From assembly GCA_963836015.1 (NCBI GenBank), contig CAWIIF010000011.1, forward strand, positions 186,001-250,000: a stretch of DNA of 64,000 nucleotides. The letters run 5' to 3'. The stretch comes from CAWCDJ01 sp963836015. GTDB lineage: Bacteria; Acidobacteriota; Terriglobia; Bryobacterales; Bryobacteraceae. The notes under the pieces are model-generated. The model worked only from the letters and a program-made list of their open reading frames with translations. It made no database searches and was not told the origin of the DNA. Below, piece by piece: positions 1 to 7,259 of this stretch. Positions within the stretch are counted from its first letter, which is position 1. Each line of letters begins with the position of its first letter. The translations under genes were made by a program, and so were the position numbers.

Positions 1-133
1 GCCAGGTTGTTGCGGACTATCAATAACGTCTTCAGTATACCAGTCTTTGGCGGCGCGCGCGGGTTGGGAACCATACGAAACGGAAGCGGGCCGCGAGTTG
101 TGCGAAAATGGTCGAAAAACAGAGGAGACCCGC

Positions 134-1729
134 GTGTTCCGATCGAATTTCGCCGCTTCTTGCCTGCTTGTCTCTGTCCTACCGTTACTGACCGTCCCAA
201 CGGCTTCCGCTCAACGGAGAGGACCCACCGAGCCGAATGCCGCTCCGGCCGCCGCCGAAGCGAGACCTCTACCGATTCCGCCGGAGACATCGTCGGCCAC
301 CGACCACGATATGACTCTGGACGGCAAACCCATCCGGTATACCGCGACAGCGGGAACGCTACTCATCGATGGCGCCGATGAGCAGCCCATTGGCAGCATC
401 TTTTATGTGGCTTACACGATGCGCGGCGTCACCGATCCGCGGACACGTCCGCTCACATTCCTGTACAACGGCGGTCCGGGTTCGGCCAGCATGTGGCTGC
501 ACATGGGGTCGGTAGGCCCCGTGCGCGTCGTGACGAGCAGTCCGGAGGCGACCGGCGCCGCACCTTACCAACTGGTGCCGAACCAATACACGCTGCTGGA
601 CAAATCCGACCTGGTATTCATAGATGCCCCGGGCACCGGTTATTCGAGGGCGGTGGGCAAGGGGACGATGCGGGACTTCGCCGGCACCGACGAGGACGCC
701 CAGGCATTCGCCAAGTTTATCGAACGATACGTGAGCGTGAATCACCGGTGGAACTCGCCGAAATTCCTGTTCGGCGAATCGTACGGCACGACCCGCTCGG
801 CGGTGCTGGTGGACGTGCTCCAGAACGCGGGGATGTCGTTCAACGGCGTGGTGCTGATGTCGACCATCCTGAACTATTACTCCCACGCGCCCGGAAGCGA
901 CACGGAATACATCGGGTACCTGCCCTCGTATGCGGCGATCGCGTGGCACTACGAGAAGACCTCGCACAAGGGCAAGGATGAGAAGGCCTACCTCGATGAA
1001 GTTCGCGCCTTTGCCCGCGGGCCGTACGCGGAGGCGCTGGCCCAGGGCGACAAGCTGCCGCAGGCGCAGGCGGACGCGATCGCCTCCAAGCTGGCGGGCT
1101 ACACCGGGCTGAGCGTGCAGTATCTGAAAGAGGCCAACCTGCGGGTCAGCCCCACGCGGTTCCGGAAGGAACTGTTGCGGGACCAGCGCATGATCCTGGG
1201 CCGCTACGACGCGCGTTTCGAAGGCACCGACGTGGATGCGGCAGGCGAGAATCCGGGCTACGATCCCTCGAGCACGGGTATCACGGGCGCATTCGTGACG
1301 GCGTTCCACGACTACCTGGATCGCGAGCTGAAGTACACATCGAAGGAGACGTACTATCCCAGCGGGCCGAACGTGAACCAGACCTGGGATCACTCCCACC
1401 GGCTCGGCGCCGCCGGGGGAGGCGGAGGCGGTGGACGCGGCGCCGCACAGGCGATGCGCGAGCCATATGTGGCCGGCGACCTGGCGGATGCGATCCGCAA
1501 GAATCCGCGGCTGAGAGTATTCTCAGCCAACGGGCTGTTCGACCTGGCCACGCCGTTCTTCATCACCGAGTACGACCTGGCGCACATGCAACTGGATCCC
1601 AAGCTGCGCGGGAATGTTCATTTCGGATATTACCCGTCGGGTCATATGATCTACCTGAACGTGGATGCTCTGAAGCAGTTGAAGACCGACCTGGCGGGAT
1701 TCTACACGACCGCGGAAGGAGGGGAATAG
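134..1729 (+). CDS. Exported serine carboxypeptidase, peptidase family S10
   Basis: Removes C-terminal residues from peptides outside the cytoplasm. The alpha/beta-hydrolase signatures of family S10 are all visible: NGGPGSASM (oxyanion region), DAPGTGYS, and the nucleophile motif GESYG with Ser216. The other triad residues are Asp470 (in NGLFDLATPF) and His504 (in SGHMIY). I chose the GTG at 134 because AGAGGAG lies just upstream and the protein then opens with a clean signal peptide ending in ASAQ. The frame stays open upstream to a TTG at 47. A run of seven glycines near residue 435 sits in a low-complexity insertion before the acid residue. The gene is followed after 3 bases by a DJ-1-family gene and is probably co-transcribed with it. 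Family assignment is firm; substrate is unknown. Confidence 0.93.
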   Translation: MFRSNFAASCLLVSVLPLLTVPTASAQRRGPTEPNAAPAAAEARPLPIPPETSSATDHDMTLDGKPIRYTATAGTLLIDGADEQPIGSIFYVAYTMRGVTDPRTRPLTFLYNGGPGSASMWLHMGSVGPVRVVTSSPEATGAAPYQLVPNQYTLLDKSDLVFIDAPGTGYSRAVGKGTMRDFAGTDEDAQAFAKFIERYVSVNHRWNSPKFLFGESYGTTRSAVLVDVLQNAGMSFNGVVLMSTILNYYSHAPGSDTEYIGYLPSYAAIAWHYEKTSHKGKDEKAYLDEVRAFARGPYAEALAQGDKLPQAQADAIASKLAGYTGLSVQYLKEANLRVSPTRFRKELLRDQRMILGRYDARFEGTDVDAAGENPGYDPSSTGITGAFVTAFHDYLDRELKYTSKETYYPSGPNVNQTWDHSHRLGAAGGGGGGGRGAAQAMREPYVAGDLADAIRKNPRLRVFSANGLFDLATPFFITEYDLAHMQLDPKLRGNVHFGYYPSGHMIYLNVDALKQLKTDLAGFYTTAEGGE

Positions 1730-1732
1730 GCT

Positions 1733-2275
1733 ATGGATCTCAACGGAAAGAAAATCGCGATCCTGGTGGACACGCTGTACCAGGAAATGGAAGTCTGGTA
1801 TCCGCTGTTCCGCTTTCAGGAGGCCGGCGCCACGGTGGTGACGGTAGGGGCGAAGGCCGGCGAGACTTACGGCAGCAAATTGGGATATCCGGTGAAGTGC
1901 CAGCTTTCGTATGAGGAAGCGAACGCCACGGATTTCGACGGCGTGATCGTGCCGGGAGGGTACGCGCCGGATCACATCCGCCGCCATGCGAAGGCGAACC
2001 AGTTCGTACACGACATGGATGCACAGGGGAAGCTGGTAGCCTCGATCTGCCACGGCCCGTGGGTCCTGTGCTCCGCCGGCGGGATGCTGAAGGGTCGCAA
2101 GGCAACCAGTTTCTTCGCAATCAAGGACGATGTCGTGAACGCCGGCGCACACTGGGTGGACGCGGAAGTAGTGGTGGACCGCAACCTGGTGACGAGCCGC
2201 AAGCCCGAGGACCTGCCGGCATTCTGCAAAGCGGCGCTCGAGGTACTGGCGGGCGTCTTGGTATCAATTCGGTGA
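1733..2275 (+). CDS. DJ-1/PfpI family protein
   Basis: Class I glutamine-amidotransferase-like fold of the DJ-1/PfpI group; members act as proteases, deglycases or chaperones. The nucleophile elbow SICHGP holds Cys106, and a conserved acidic residue Glu18 sits in YQEMEVWYP; PGGYAPD is the usual glycine-rich loop. A Shine-Dalgarno-like AAGGAGGGG lies about 10 bases before the ATG. At 180 residues it has normal family length, but its last codons and TGA stop lie inside the left inverted repeat of the neighbouring RAYT unit. The original C-terminus may therefore have been replaced. The exact reaction cannot be told from sequence. Confidence 0.88.
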   Translation: MDLNGKKIAILVDTLYQEMEVWYPLFRFQEAGATVVTVGAKAGETYGSKLGYPVKCQLSYEEANATDFDGVIVPGGYAPDHIRRHAKANQFVHDMDAQGKLVASICHGPWVLCSAGGMLKGRKATSFFAIKDDVVNAGAHWVDAEVVVDRNLVTSRKPEDLPAFCKAALEVLAGVLVSIR

Positions 2276-2300
2276 CAGGCTAGATTATTCCCAAATTTCC
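2265..2300. repeat. Left inverted repeat of the RAYT unit (about 36 bp)
   Basis: The reverse complement of 2265-2300 matches 3026-3062 almost base for base. Differences are one indel and a few substitutions; the outer 16 bases match 15 of 16. It contains the stop codon of the DJ-1 gene (2273-2275) and the last codons and stop of the RAYT gene. Facing repeats around a RAYT gene are what REP elements typically look like. Confidence 0.8.
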
Positions 2301-2987
2301 TTGGGCGGCCAGGCACGCCGTCTTTGGCTTGCGCCCTCGCTTGTGCGGGATCAGGGACCGTCCGCAGGCGGCGGAGGCCTGCTCGAGGAAGCCGCGATCT
2401 CCGGCAGGCCTCCCGGTGCGAGTGGCCTCGCGGATGCGCTCCAGCAGGGCGGCGTCGGCGATCCCCAGGTGCAGCGCCTCGCGCCAGGATTCGAACGACC
2501 AGCGATCGCACCAATCCGTCCAGTCGATGAGGCGGGCCGGATCGATGCCCGTCGAGTGGGCGCGGGTACTCGACCATGGCCAATCCCCGGCGGCCGTGAC
2601 TACTCCGGCCCGGACGGGATTCAATTCGACGTAGCGAAGTGCCTCCCAGCGGTGGTGGGCGTCGAGCGGGCAAGAATAGTAGCGGTTCTGCCAGAGATGC
2701 CCGGATCCGCCCTCGCGGAGGTTGAACCAACGCGCATAGTCGTAGTGGGCTCGACCGAAGACGATGGCGAGGCTGTCCTCGGTGGCCGGGATGGCCAGAA
2801 AGTGGACGTGATTCGTCATCAGGCAATAGCCCGTGATTCGAAGGCGGTGGCGAAGCGCGTGACGGCGGAGCAGGTCGAGATAAAAGACGCGATCGGCATC
2901 ATAGGAGAATATATCGCGGCGGCCGTTGCCGCGCTGCGTGACATGATGCCAACACCCGGGCATCACCACCCTTGCGATTCTTGCCAT
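2280..2987 (-). CDS. REP-associated tyrosine transposase (RAYT, Y1/IS200-like)
   Basis: Single-strand DNA transposase-like protein of the Y1 HUH superfamily, the type that processes REP palindromes. The HUH motif is His60-Val-His62 in TNHVHFLAIP. A candidate catalytic tyrosine lies in the helix HYDYARWFN (Tyr82 or Tyr84), followed by the RAYT-typical GHLWQNRYYS and ALRYVELNPVRAG. The C-terminus is basic (RGRKPK). At 235 residues it is full length with no frameshift, so it may be active. The gene is flanked by the 36-bp repeats at 2265-2300 and 3026-3062, and its own stop codon lies within the left one. It stands alone and opposes the neighbouring genes. Confidence 0.9.
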   Translation of the reverse strand: MARIARVVMPGCWHHVTQRGNGRRDIFSYDADRVFYLDLLRRHALRHRLRITGYCLMTNHVHFLAIPATEDSLAIVFGRAHYDYARWFNLREGGSGHLWQNRYYSCPLDAHHRWEALRYVELNPVRAGVVTAAGDWPWSSTRAHSTGIDPARLIDWTDWCDRWSFESWREALHLGIADAALLERIREATRTGRPAGDRGFLEQASAACGRSLIPHKRGRKPKTACLAAQGNLGII

Positions 2988-3025
2988 GAGTTCATGTAGT
3001 GGCGCAGAAAGCCCACGAGTCTCCG

Positions 3026-3062
3026 GGAAATCTCGGGAATAATGTAGCCTGCCACCGAATTG
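3026..3062. repeat. Right inverted repeat of the RAYT unit (about 37 bp)
   Basis: Near-perfect reverse complement of 2265-2300, sharing the blocks GGGAATAAT, TAGCCTG and CACCGAATTG in order. It lies upstream of the RAYT start codon, so the gene is bracketed by opposed copies. The outer end runs into the 13-bp tandem repeat at 3054-3079. Confidence 0.8.
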
Positions 3063-3079
3063 GATTACCGAATTGGATT
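3054..3079. repeat. Two tandem copies of ACCGAATTGGATT
   Basis: Positions 3054-3066 and 3067-3079 are identical 13-mers in direct tandem. The first overlaps the outer end of the right RAYT repeat, which suggests duplication of the repeat end on insertion or replication slippage. It also lies 70-100 bases upstream of the sigma-54-type promoter, where activator sites usually sit, but nothing shows that it binds a regulator. Confidence 0.75.
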
Positions 3080-3150
3080 TTCGGACGGGTTAGTCTTGTA
3101 TTCCGACACTGGCGGAGTGGCGGGGCGCGCTAACTTCTTTCTTTTGTGCA

Positions 3151-3166
3151 TGGCATGGGGGGTGCA
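3151..3166 (+). promoter_or_regulatory. Sigma-54-type (-24/-12) promoter of the respiratory operon
   Basis: TGGCATGGGGGGTGCA matches the consensus TGGCACGN4TTGCW at 10 of the 12 specified positions. The invariant GG and GC elements are correctly spaced. Transcription would start near 3177-3180, about 15 bases before the GTG start at 3194, with the AGGGAG ribosome-binding site inside the leader. An NtrC-type sigma-54 activator is encoded at the other end of the same cluster (9353-10708), which strongly supports function. Confidence 0.68.
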
Positions 3167-3193
3167 AGAGACTCTCGCGAAGGGAGAAGTACT

Positions 3194-3430
3194 GTGAACG
3201 ATCCAGCTACGTATTGGTTGAGTTTCATGAACATCGCGCTGGGAGTGGTCGTGCTGATCTGCTGCGCCGCGATGGCGGTCGGCATCTTCCAGGAACTGGC
3301 GGCCAAACATCGGAAACGCGTGGCGGCGGCCCAACTGGACCAGGAGTGGGCGCACATGTTCCACGTCCCCGGACTCGGAATCACCATGGCGGATGGTGGC
3401 GAAGAGCTGAGGGAGAAAGACAAGCGGTAG
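3194..3430 (+). CDS. Small single-pass membrane protein, first gene of respiratory operon
   Basis: A protein of about 78 residues with one clear membrane helix (FMNIALGVVVLICCAAMAVGIF) near the N-terminus and a basic then acidic cytoplasmic tail. I chose the GTG at 3194, preceded by AGGGAG at 3181, over the open frame that continues upstream to 3146, because the sigma-54-type promoter lies at 3151-3166. No known domain is recognised. It is the first gene of a tightly packed operon for a cytochrome/Fe-S/NrfD complex, so an accessory or assembly subunit is the likely role. Confidence 0.7.
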   Translation: MNDPATYWLSFMNIALGVVVLICCAAMAVGIFQELAAKHRKRVAAAQLDQEWAHMFHVPGLGITMADGGEELREKDKR

Positions 3431-3434
3431 CAAT

Positions 3435-4289
3435 ATGACCTGCCCCTTCCTCAAAGAAGCCCAGGTCAAGTACTGCCGGAGCTCGTCGGTCCGGAAGCTC
3501 ATTCCGCTGGCGGTGGGCGGCAAGGCGGAGGAGAAATGCTCCTCGGCGGATTTCGTCAACTGCCCGGTGTATCGAATGAATCCGGAAGATGCTTCCGGGA
3601 CATGCCCGTACCTGGGGGAATCGCTGATGCAGTATTGTGCGGCGGCGCCGGTCATGAAGATGGTGCCGTACAGCGAGTCGCTGCTTTCGCGGTGCGGGAC
3701 CGAAGGGTATCGCTATTGCGAACTGTACCTGGGGATGGCGCATCCGGGATTGGACGCCGAGGAAGTGGATGGGATCGCGCTGCCGGAGTGGCTGCGGTAT
3801 TCGGCCAATCACATGTGGGTCGATGTGACCGAGGACGGCACGTGCCACGCCGGCATTGACGCGTTTCTGAGCCGCGCGGTGGGAAGAATCGACCGCATCA
3901 GCTACATCTGGCAGAGCGGGCGTCACCGCCCAGCCGCCGTGTTGACGGTGGCCGGAACCGACCTGGAGGTGGTATTTCCGAACCCCTTCGTGCTGACGCG
4001 GTGCAACCTGTACCTGCGTGCGGACCCGGCGCGCCTGACGACCGAGCCATACACCGGAGGATGGCTTTTCGAAGGGACGCCGCTTCCGGAGACCACCGAA
4101 AACCTGCTCGGCGCAAGAGAGGCACGGGCCTGGACGGAGCAGGAACAGCGGCGCATGAACGAGTTTCTGCAGACCGGCTCGGACACGGCGGCCGACGGCG
4201 GAATGTTCGCCGCGGGAGTCGCGCGCATGCTCGATCGCGATCGGAAGCTCGCCCTGTTCCATGAATTCTTTGTAAAGAGAGAGCCGTGA
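3435..4289 (+). CDS. Cys-rich protein with degenerate GcvH/lipoyl-like domain
   Basis: The first 100 residues hold repeated short Cys motifs (TCPFL, YCR, KCSS, NCPVY, TCPYL, YC, RCG, YC). They suggest metal or Fe-S binding, though no classical ferredoxin spacing is seen. From about residue 120 (WLRYSANHMWVDVTEDG) the sequence resembles the H-protein of glycine cleavage, including the hairpin region VLTVAGTDLEVVFPNP. The lysine that carries lipoate in true GcvH is absent. There is no signal peptide, so it is probably cytoplasmic. The stop overlaps the start of the pentahaem cytochrome gene by 4 bases. A second GcvH-like gene closes the operon (8528-9352). Role unknown. Confidence 0.72.
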   Translation: MTCPFLKEAQVKYCRSSSVRKLIPLAVGGKAEEKCSSADFVNCPVYRMNPEDASGTCPYLGESLMQYCAAAPVMKMVPYSESLLSRCGTEGYRYCELYLGMAHPGLDAEEVDGIALPEWLRYSANHMWVDVTEDGTCHAGIDAFLSRAVGRIDRISYIWQSGRHRPAAVLTVAGTDLEVVFPNPFVLTRCNLYLRADPARLTTEPYTGGWLFEGTPLPETTENLLGAREARAWTEQEQRRMNEFLQTGSDTAADGGMFAAGVARMLDRDRKLALFHEFFVKREP

Positions 4290-4825
4290 AGATTCGCGGA
4301 AAAATCCTGTTTCTGGCCGGAGTGCTGGCAGCCCTGGGCGCGGGCTGGGCCGGCTTTCCGCATGCCATTTATTCGAGCCGGCCGCAGCCGGTGGACTTCA
4401 GCCACAAGGTCCACGCGGAGAAGGCCGGAACGAAGTGCGAAGACTGTCATGCGTTCCGCGAGGACGGAACGTACGCGGGCATTCCGGCGCTGGAAAAATG
4501 CGCGGGCTGCCATGCGGCGCCGATGGGGACTACGGCGGCGGAGAAGAGCTTCATCGAGCAGTATGTAACACCCGGCCGCGAGCCGCAGTGGGCGTCTTAC
4601 GCGCAGCAGCCCGAGAACGTCTATTTCTCGCATGCGACGCACGTGAAGCTGGGGCACATGAAGTGCGAGCAGTGCCACGGCGCGCAGGGCGAGACCGACA
4701 AGCTGCGTCCCGCGGTGGTGGACCGGATCAGCGGGTACTCCCGCAATACGCAGTCGATGGATGAGTGCGTGGCCTGCCACCGGGAGCGAAAGCTGGAACA
4801 CAGCTGCATGGAGTGTCACAAGTGA
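4286..4825 (+). CDS. Pentahaem c-type cytochrome subunit of quinone-linked complex
   Basis: Carries electrons on the periplasmic face of the membrane. Five CXXCH haem-attachment sites are present: CEDCH, CAGCH, CEQCH, CVACH and CMECH. FSHKVH and FSHATH probably provide distal ligands, as in class III/c7-type cytochromes. An uncleaved or cleaved N-terminal signal helix (ILFLAGVLAALGAGWAGF) directs export. The arrangement multihaem cytochrome, Fe-S/molybdopterin-like subunit, ferredoxin, NrfD is that of the Qrc menaquinone reductase and Alternative Complex III. QrcA has six haems and ActA five. It overlaps both neighbours by 4 bases. Confidence 0.88.
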   Translation: MKIRGKILFLAGVLAALGAGWAGFPHAIYSSRPQPVDFSHKVHAEKAGTKCEDCHAFREDGTYAGIPALEKCAGCHAAPMGTTAAEKSFIEQYVTPGREPQWASYAQQPENVYFSHATHVKLGHMKCEQCHGAQGETDKLRPAVVDRISGYSRNTQSMDECVACHRERKLEHSCMECHK

Positions 4826-6531
4826 CGACACGCAGGGACCTCTTCAAATTTGCCGGCGGCGCGGCGGTGGGCGCGCTGTTTACGCCGGCTCCGTGGCGCC
4901 TGATCACGGACCTGGCGTTGTGGTCGGAAAACTGGCCGGGGATTCCACGGCCGGCGCGCGGCGAGATCCGCGCGAAGTTCACGCATTGCGCGCTGTGCCC
5001 GGCAGGGTGCGCGGTGCGCGCACGGTGCGTGGGCGACCAGCCCGTGTCGCTGGCCGGAGCGCGCGGCGGCCTGTGCCCGTTCGGGCTGACCGCCCATCAT
5101 CTTCCGTACCATCCCGCGCGGCTGCGGCAGGGGCCGGTCGAGGAAACGGCCAAGGCGATCGCGAAGTGTGGACCGGATGAGAAGGTCGCGATCCTCGACC
5201 TGCGGCCGGGACGCACTGCCTCTTGGACCTACCGGCGGGCGGTGGCGGCGATGAAGAACGGCGTCTACGTGGCGGCCCCGCGCGACGGAGTTGCCTACGA
5301 CCTGGCAGGGGTGAAGACCGTATTGAGCCTGGGAGTCCCGCTGCTGGACGGTTGGGGCACTCCAGGCACGGTGTTCGCGGCGCGCGGAGGTTTCCGCCTC
5401 ATCCAGGCGGAGGCGGTGGAGTCGCGCACGGCGGCGCTGGCCGACTGGTGGCTGGCGGTGCGGCCGGGGAGCGAGGACCTGGTGGCCCGCGCGATCGCCG
5501 GCGAGATTTCGGTGACGGAGGCGAGCGCGGGCACGGGAATTCCGCTGGCGGGCGTGATGGACGAACTGCGGGAAAACGGGCCGGTACTGGTTATCGGCGG
5601 CCCGGCAGCCATGGCCGCCAACCGCGCACTCGGCGCACTGGGAAAAACGGCAGTCGCGCAAAACGAGGCGCCGGTTCCGGACGCGTGGAAGAAAGCGGCG
5701 GCGCCGGTGACAGCCCTGGCATCGCTCGCCGATCATTCCGTCAGTGTGCTGATCATCGACGAGACGGCCGCGGACCTTTATGTGGAGTGGGCGGAGATCG
5801 AGAAGAAACTGGTCCGCGAGAATCCACTGGTGGTGACGGTGGCATGTTCGCGCGCGGGATATGCGCGGCACTCGCAGGCGGTGCTGCCGGCAGCGGTCTA
5901 TCCGGAATTAACAGATGATTTTCCCCCCGCCGTGGACTCGATCGCGGCATCCTTCCGCATCGCGACGCCCCTGGTGAAAGCGCCGGAAGGCATGGTGAAC
6001 CCGATCGAGCTGCTGGGTGGCGTAGCCGGCGACCCGTTGCGCGAGCGGGCCGACGCAATTCATCGGACCGGGAAAGGGTCGCTCGTCACGTATGCCGACG
6101 GGAAATCCGCAGCCGTGAAGGATATGACGGCCGATGATTTCTGGAAGGCGTTGAATGCGGGCGGCTGCTGGATCGGGCCGGAGGAGCGCAGGGAGCCGGC
6201 GGCGGTCGATTCGCCGCACGTGCCGGCGGATGCCGGGCTTCCATTGCTGCTGGCGGCGGACGGACGTCCCGCCGGAGCGCTGATTTCGCCGCTGATGTCG
6301 AAGGTGTACCAGGAATCGAACCTGCGGCTCGCGCCGAACCGGGTGGCGCTGCACCCGGCCGAGGCGCGGCAGTGCGGCCTGGAGGAGGGCGGGCGCGCCA
6401 TCCTCGAGACGCGCGACGGGAGAGTGCAGGTGTCGGTGACGGTGGATTCCAGCGTGCCACCCGGGGTCGTCCAGGCGGGTTCGCGATTCTTGTGCGGCGG
6501 GGCCGCACGGGCCAGGGTGGTGCGCGTATGA
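4822..6531 (+). CDS. Tat-exported Fe-S protein of molybdopterin-oxidoreductase family (QrcB/ActB-like)
   Basis: Probable periplasmic electron-transfer subunit. The GTG at 4822 overlaps the cytochrome stop and gives an N-terminus with a twin-arginine signal (TRRDLFKFAGG). CALCPAGC followed by GGLCPFG supplies four cysteines for the N-terminal [4Fe-4S] cluster of this superfamily. At 569 residues it is shorter than catalytic members (usually over 700). The middle region is divergent, and I do not see an obvious molybdenum-coordinating Cys, Ser or Asp in the usual place. It may be a cofactor-less relative like QrcB or ActB1. A C-terminal molybdopterin-dinucleotide-like barrel (LAPNRVALHPAEA to the end) is retained. 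Confidence 0.8.
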   Translation: MTTRRDLFKFAGGAAVGALFTPAPWRLITDLALWSENWPGIPRPARGEIRAKFTHCALCPAGCAVRARCVGDQPVSLAGARGGLCPFGLTAHHLPYHPARLRQGPVEETAKAIAKCGPDEKVAILDLRPGRTASWTYRRAVAAMKNGVYVAAPRDGVAYDLAGVKTVLSLGVPLLDGWGTPGTVFAARGGFRLIQAEAVESRTAALADWWLAVRPGSEDLVARAIAGEISVTEASAGTGIPLAGVMDELRENGPVLVIGGPAAMAANRALGALGKTAVAQNEAPVPDAWKKAAAPVTALASLADHSVSVLIIDETAADLYVEWAEIEKKLVRENPLVVTVACSRAGYARHSQAVLPAAVYPELTDDFPPAVDSIAASFRIATPLVKAPEGMVNPIELLGGVAGDPLRERADAIHRTGKGSLVTYADGKSAAVKDMTADDFWKALNAGGCWIGPEERREPAAVDSPHVPADAGLPLLLAADGRPAGALISPLMSKVYQESNLRLAPNRVALHPAEARQCGLEEGGRAILETRDGRVQVSVTVDSSVPPGVVQAGSRFLCGGAARARVVRV

Positions 6532-7259
6532 CTCGCTACGGGATGACGATCGATATCGACAAGTGCACGGGATGCGGGGCCTGCATGGTGGCGTGCGCGG
6601 TGGAGAACAACGTTCCCCCCGCCGGCGCGGAAGCCACGGACCGCAAAGGCATCACCTGGATCCGTGTGTACAAGGTAGATAACGGCGAAGAGTACCCCGG
6701 CAAGCGGTCGGCGTTCGTGCCGGTGCTCTGCCAGCAATGCGGCCACGATACGCCGTGCGCGCACGTCTGCCCGCAGCAGGCGGTAGACGTGGATCCCGAG
6801 ACCGGGATCGTGGGACAGATGGCGGAGCGGTGCCTGGGCTGCCGGTATTGCATGGCGGCGTGCCCGTATCACGCCCGCTACTTCAACTGGTGGGACCCGA
6901 AGTGGCCGGCGGGCATGGAGAAGACGCTCAACCCCGACGTGGCGCCGCGTATGCGCGGCGTGGTGGAGAAGTGCAACTTCTGCCACGGACGGCTGCATGC
7001 TGCCAAGCAGCGGGCCGCGGCGGCCGGTAAGCGCGAGATCGATCCGGCGGATTACGTACCGGCGTGCGTGGAAGCGTGCCCGGCCGGGGCGATCCGGTTC
7101 GGCGATCTCAACACGGATCTACCGGCGGCCAAGGATCCGAACAGCTTCCGGCTGCTCGAAAAGCTGGGGACCGAACCCAAGATCTACTACCACTCCAAAC
7201 GGGACTGGGTTCGCGAAATCGGCAACGCGCCGCATCCGAAGGAGAACCTCCGTGGATAG
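6528..7259 (+). CDS. Four-cluster ferredoxin subunit (DmsB/NrfC/PsrB type)
   Basis: Electron-transfer subunit linking the Tat-exported partner to the membrane quinone site. Cys groups CTGCGAC, CQQCGHDTPCAHVC, CLGCRYCMAAC and CNFC...CVEAC form the four [4Fe-4S] ligand sets typical of DmsB/NrfC proteins. The ATG at 6528 overlaps the preceding stop (ATGA); the open frame upstream of it is a shadow. It has no signal of its own, so it is presumably co-exported with the Tat-bearing partner. It overlaps the NrfD gene start by 8 bases. Confidence 0.92.
   Translation: MTRYGMTIDIDKCTGCGACMVACAVENNVPPAGAEATDRKGITWIRVYKVDNGEEYPGKRSAFVPVLCQQCGHDTPCAHVCPQQAVDVDPETGIVGQMAERCLGCRYCMAACPYHARYFNWWDPKWPAGMEKTLNPDVAPRMRGVVEKCNFCHGRLHAAKQRAAAAGKREIDPADYVPACVEACPAGAIRFGDLNTDLPAAKDPNSFRLLEKLGTEPKIYYHSKRDWVREIGNAPHPKENLRG

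Noticed and set aside
1..133. Open frames at the left edge (7-381 and the upstream part of the S10 frame)
   Set aside because: They overlap the S10 coding sequence in another frame or precede the GTG start with a good ribosome-binding site; nothing recognisable is encoded.
1408..1445. Run of glycine codons in the S10 gene as a repeat expansion or frameshift
   Set aside because: The frame is continuous and the catalytic Asp and His follow at normal distance; it is a flexible insertion.
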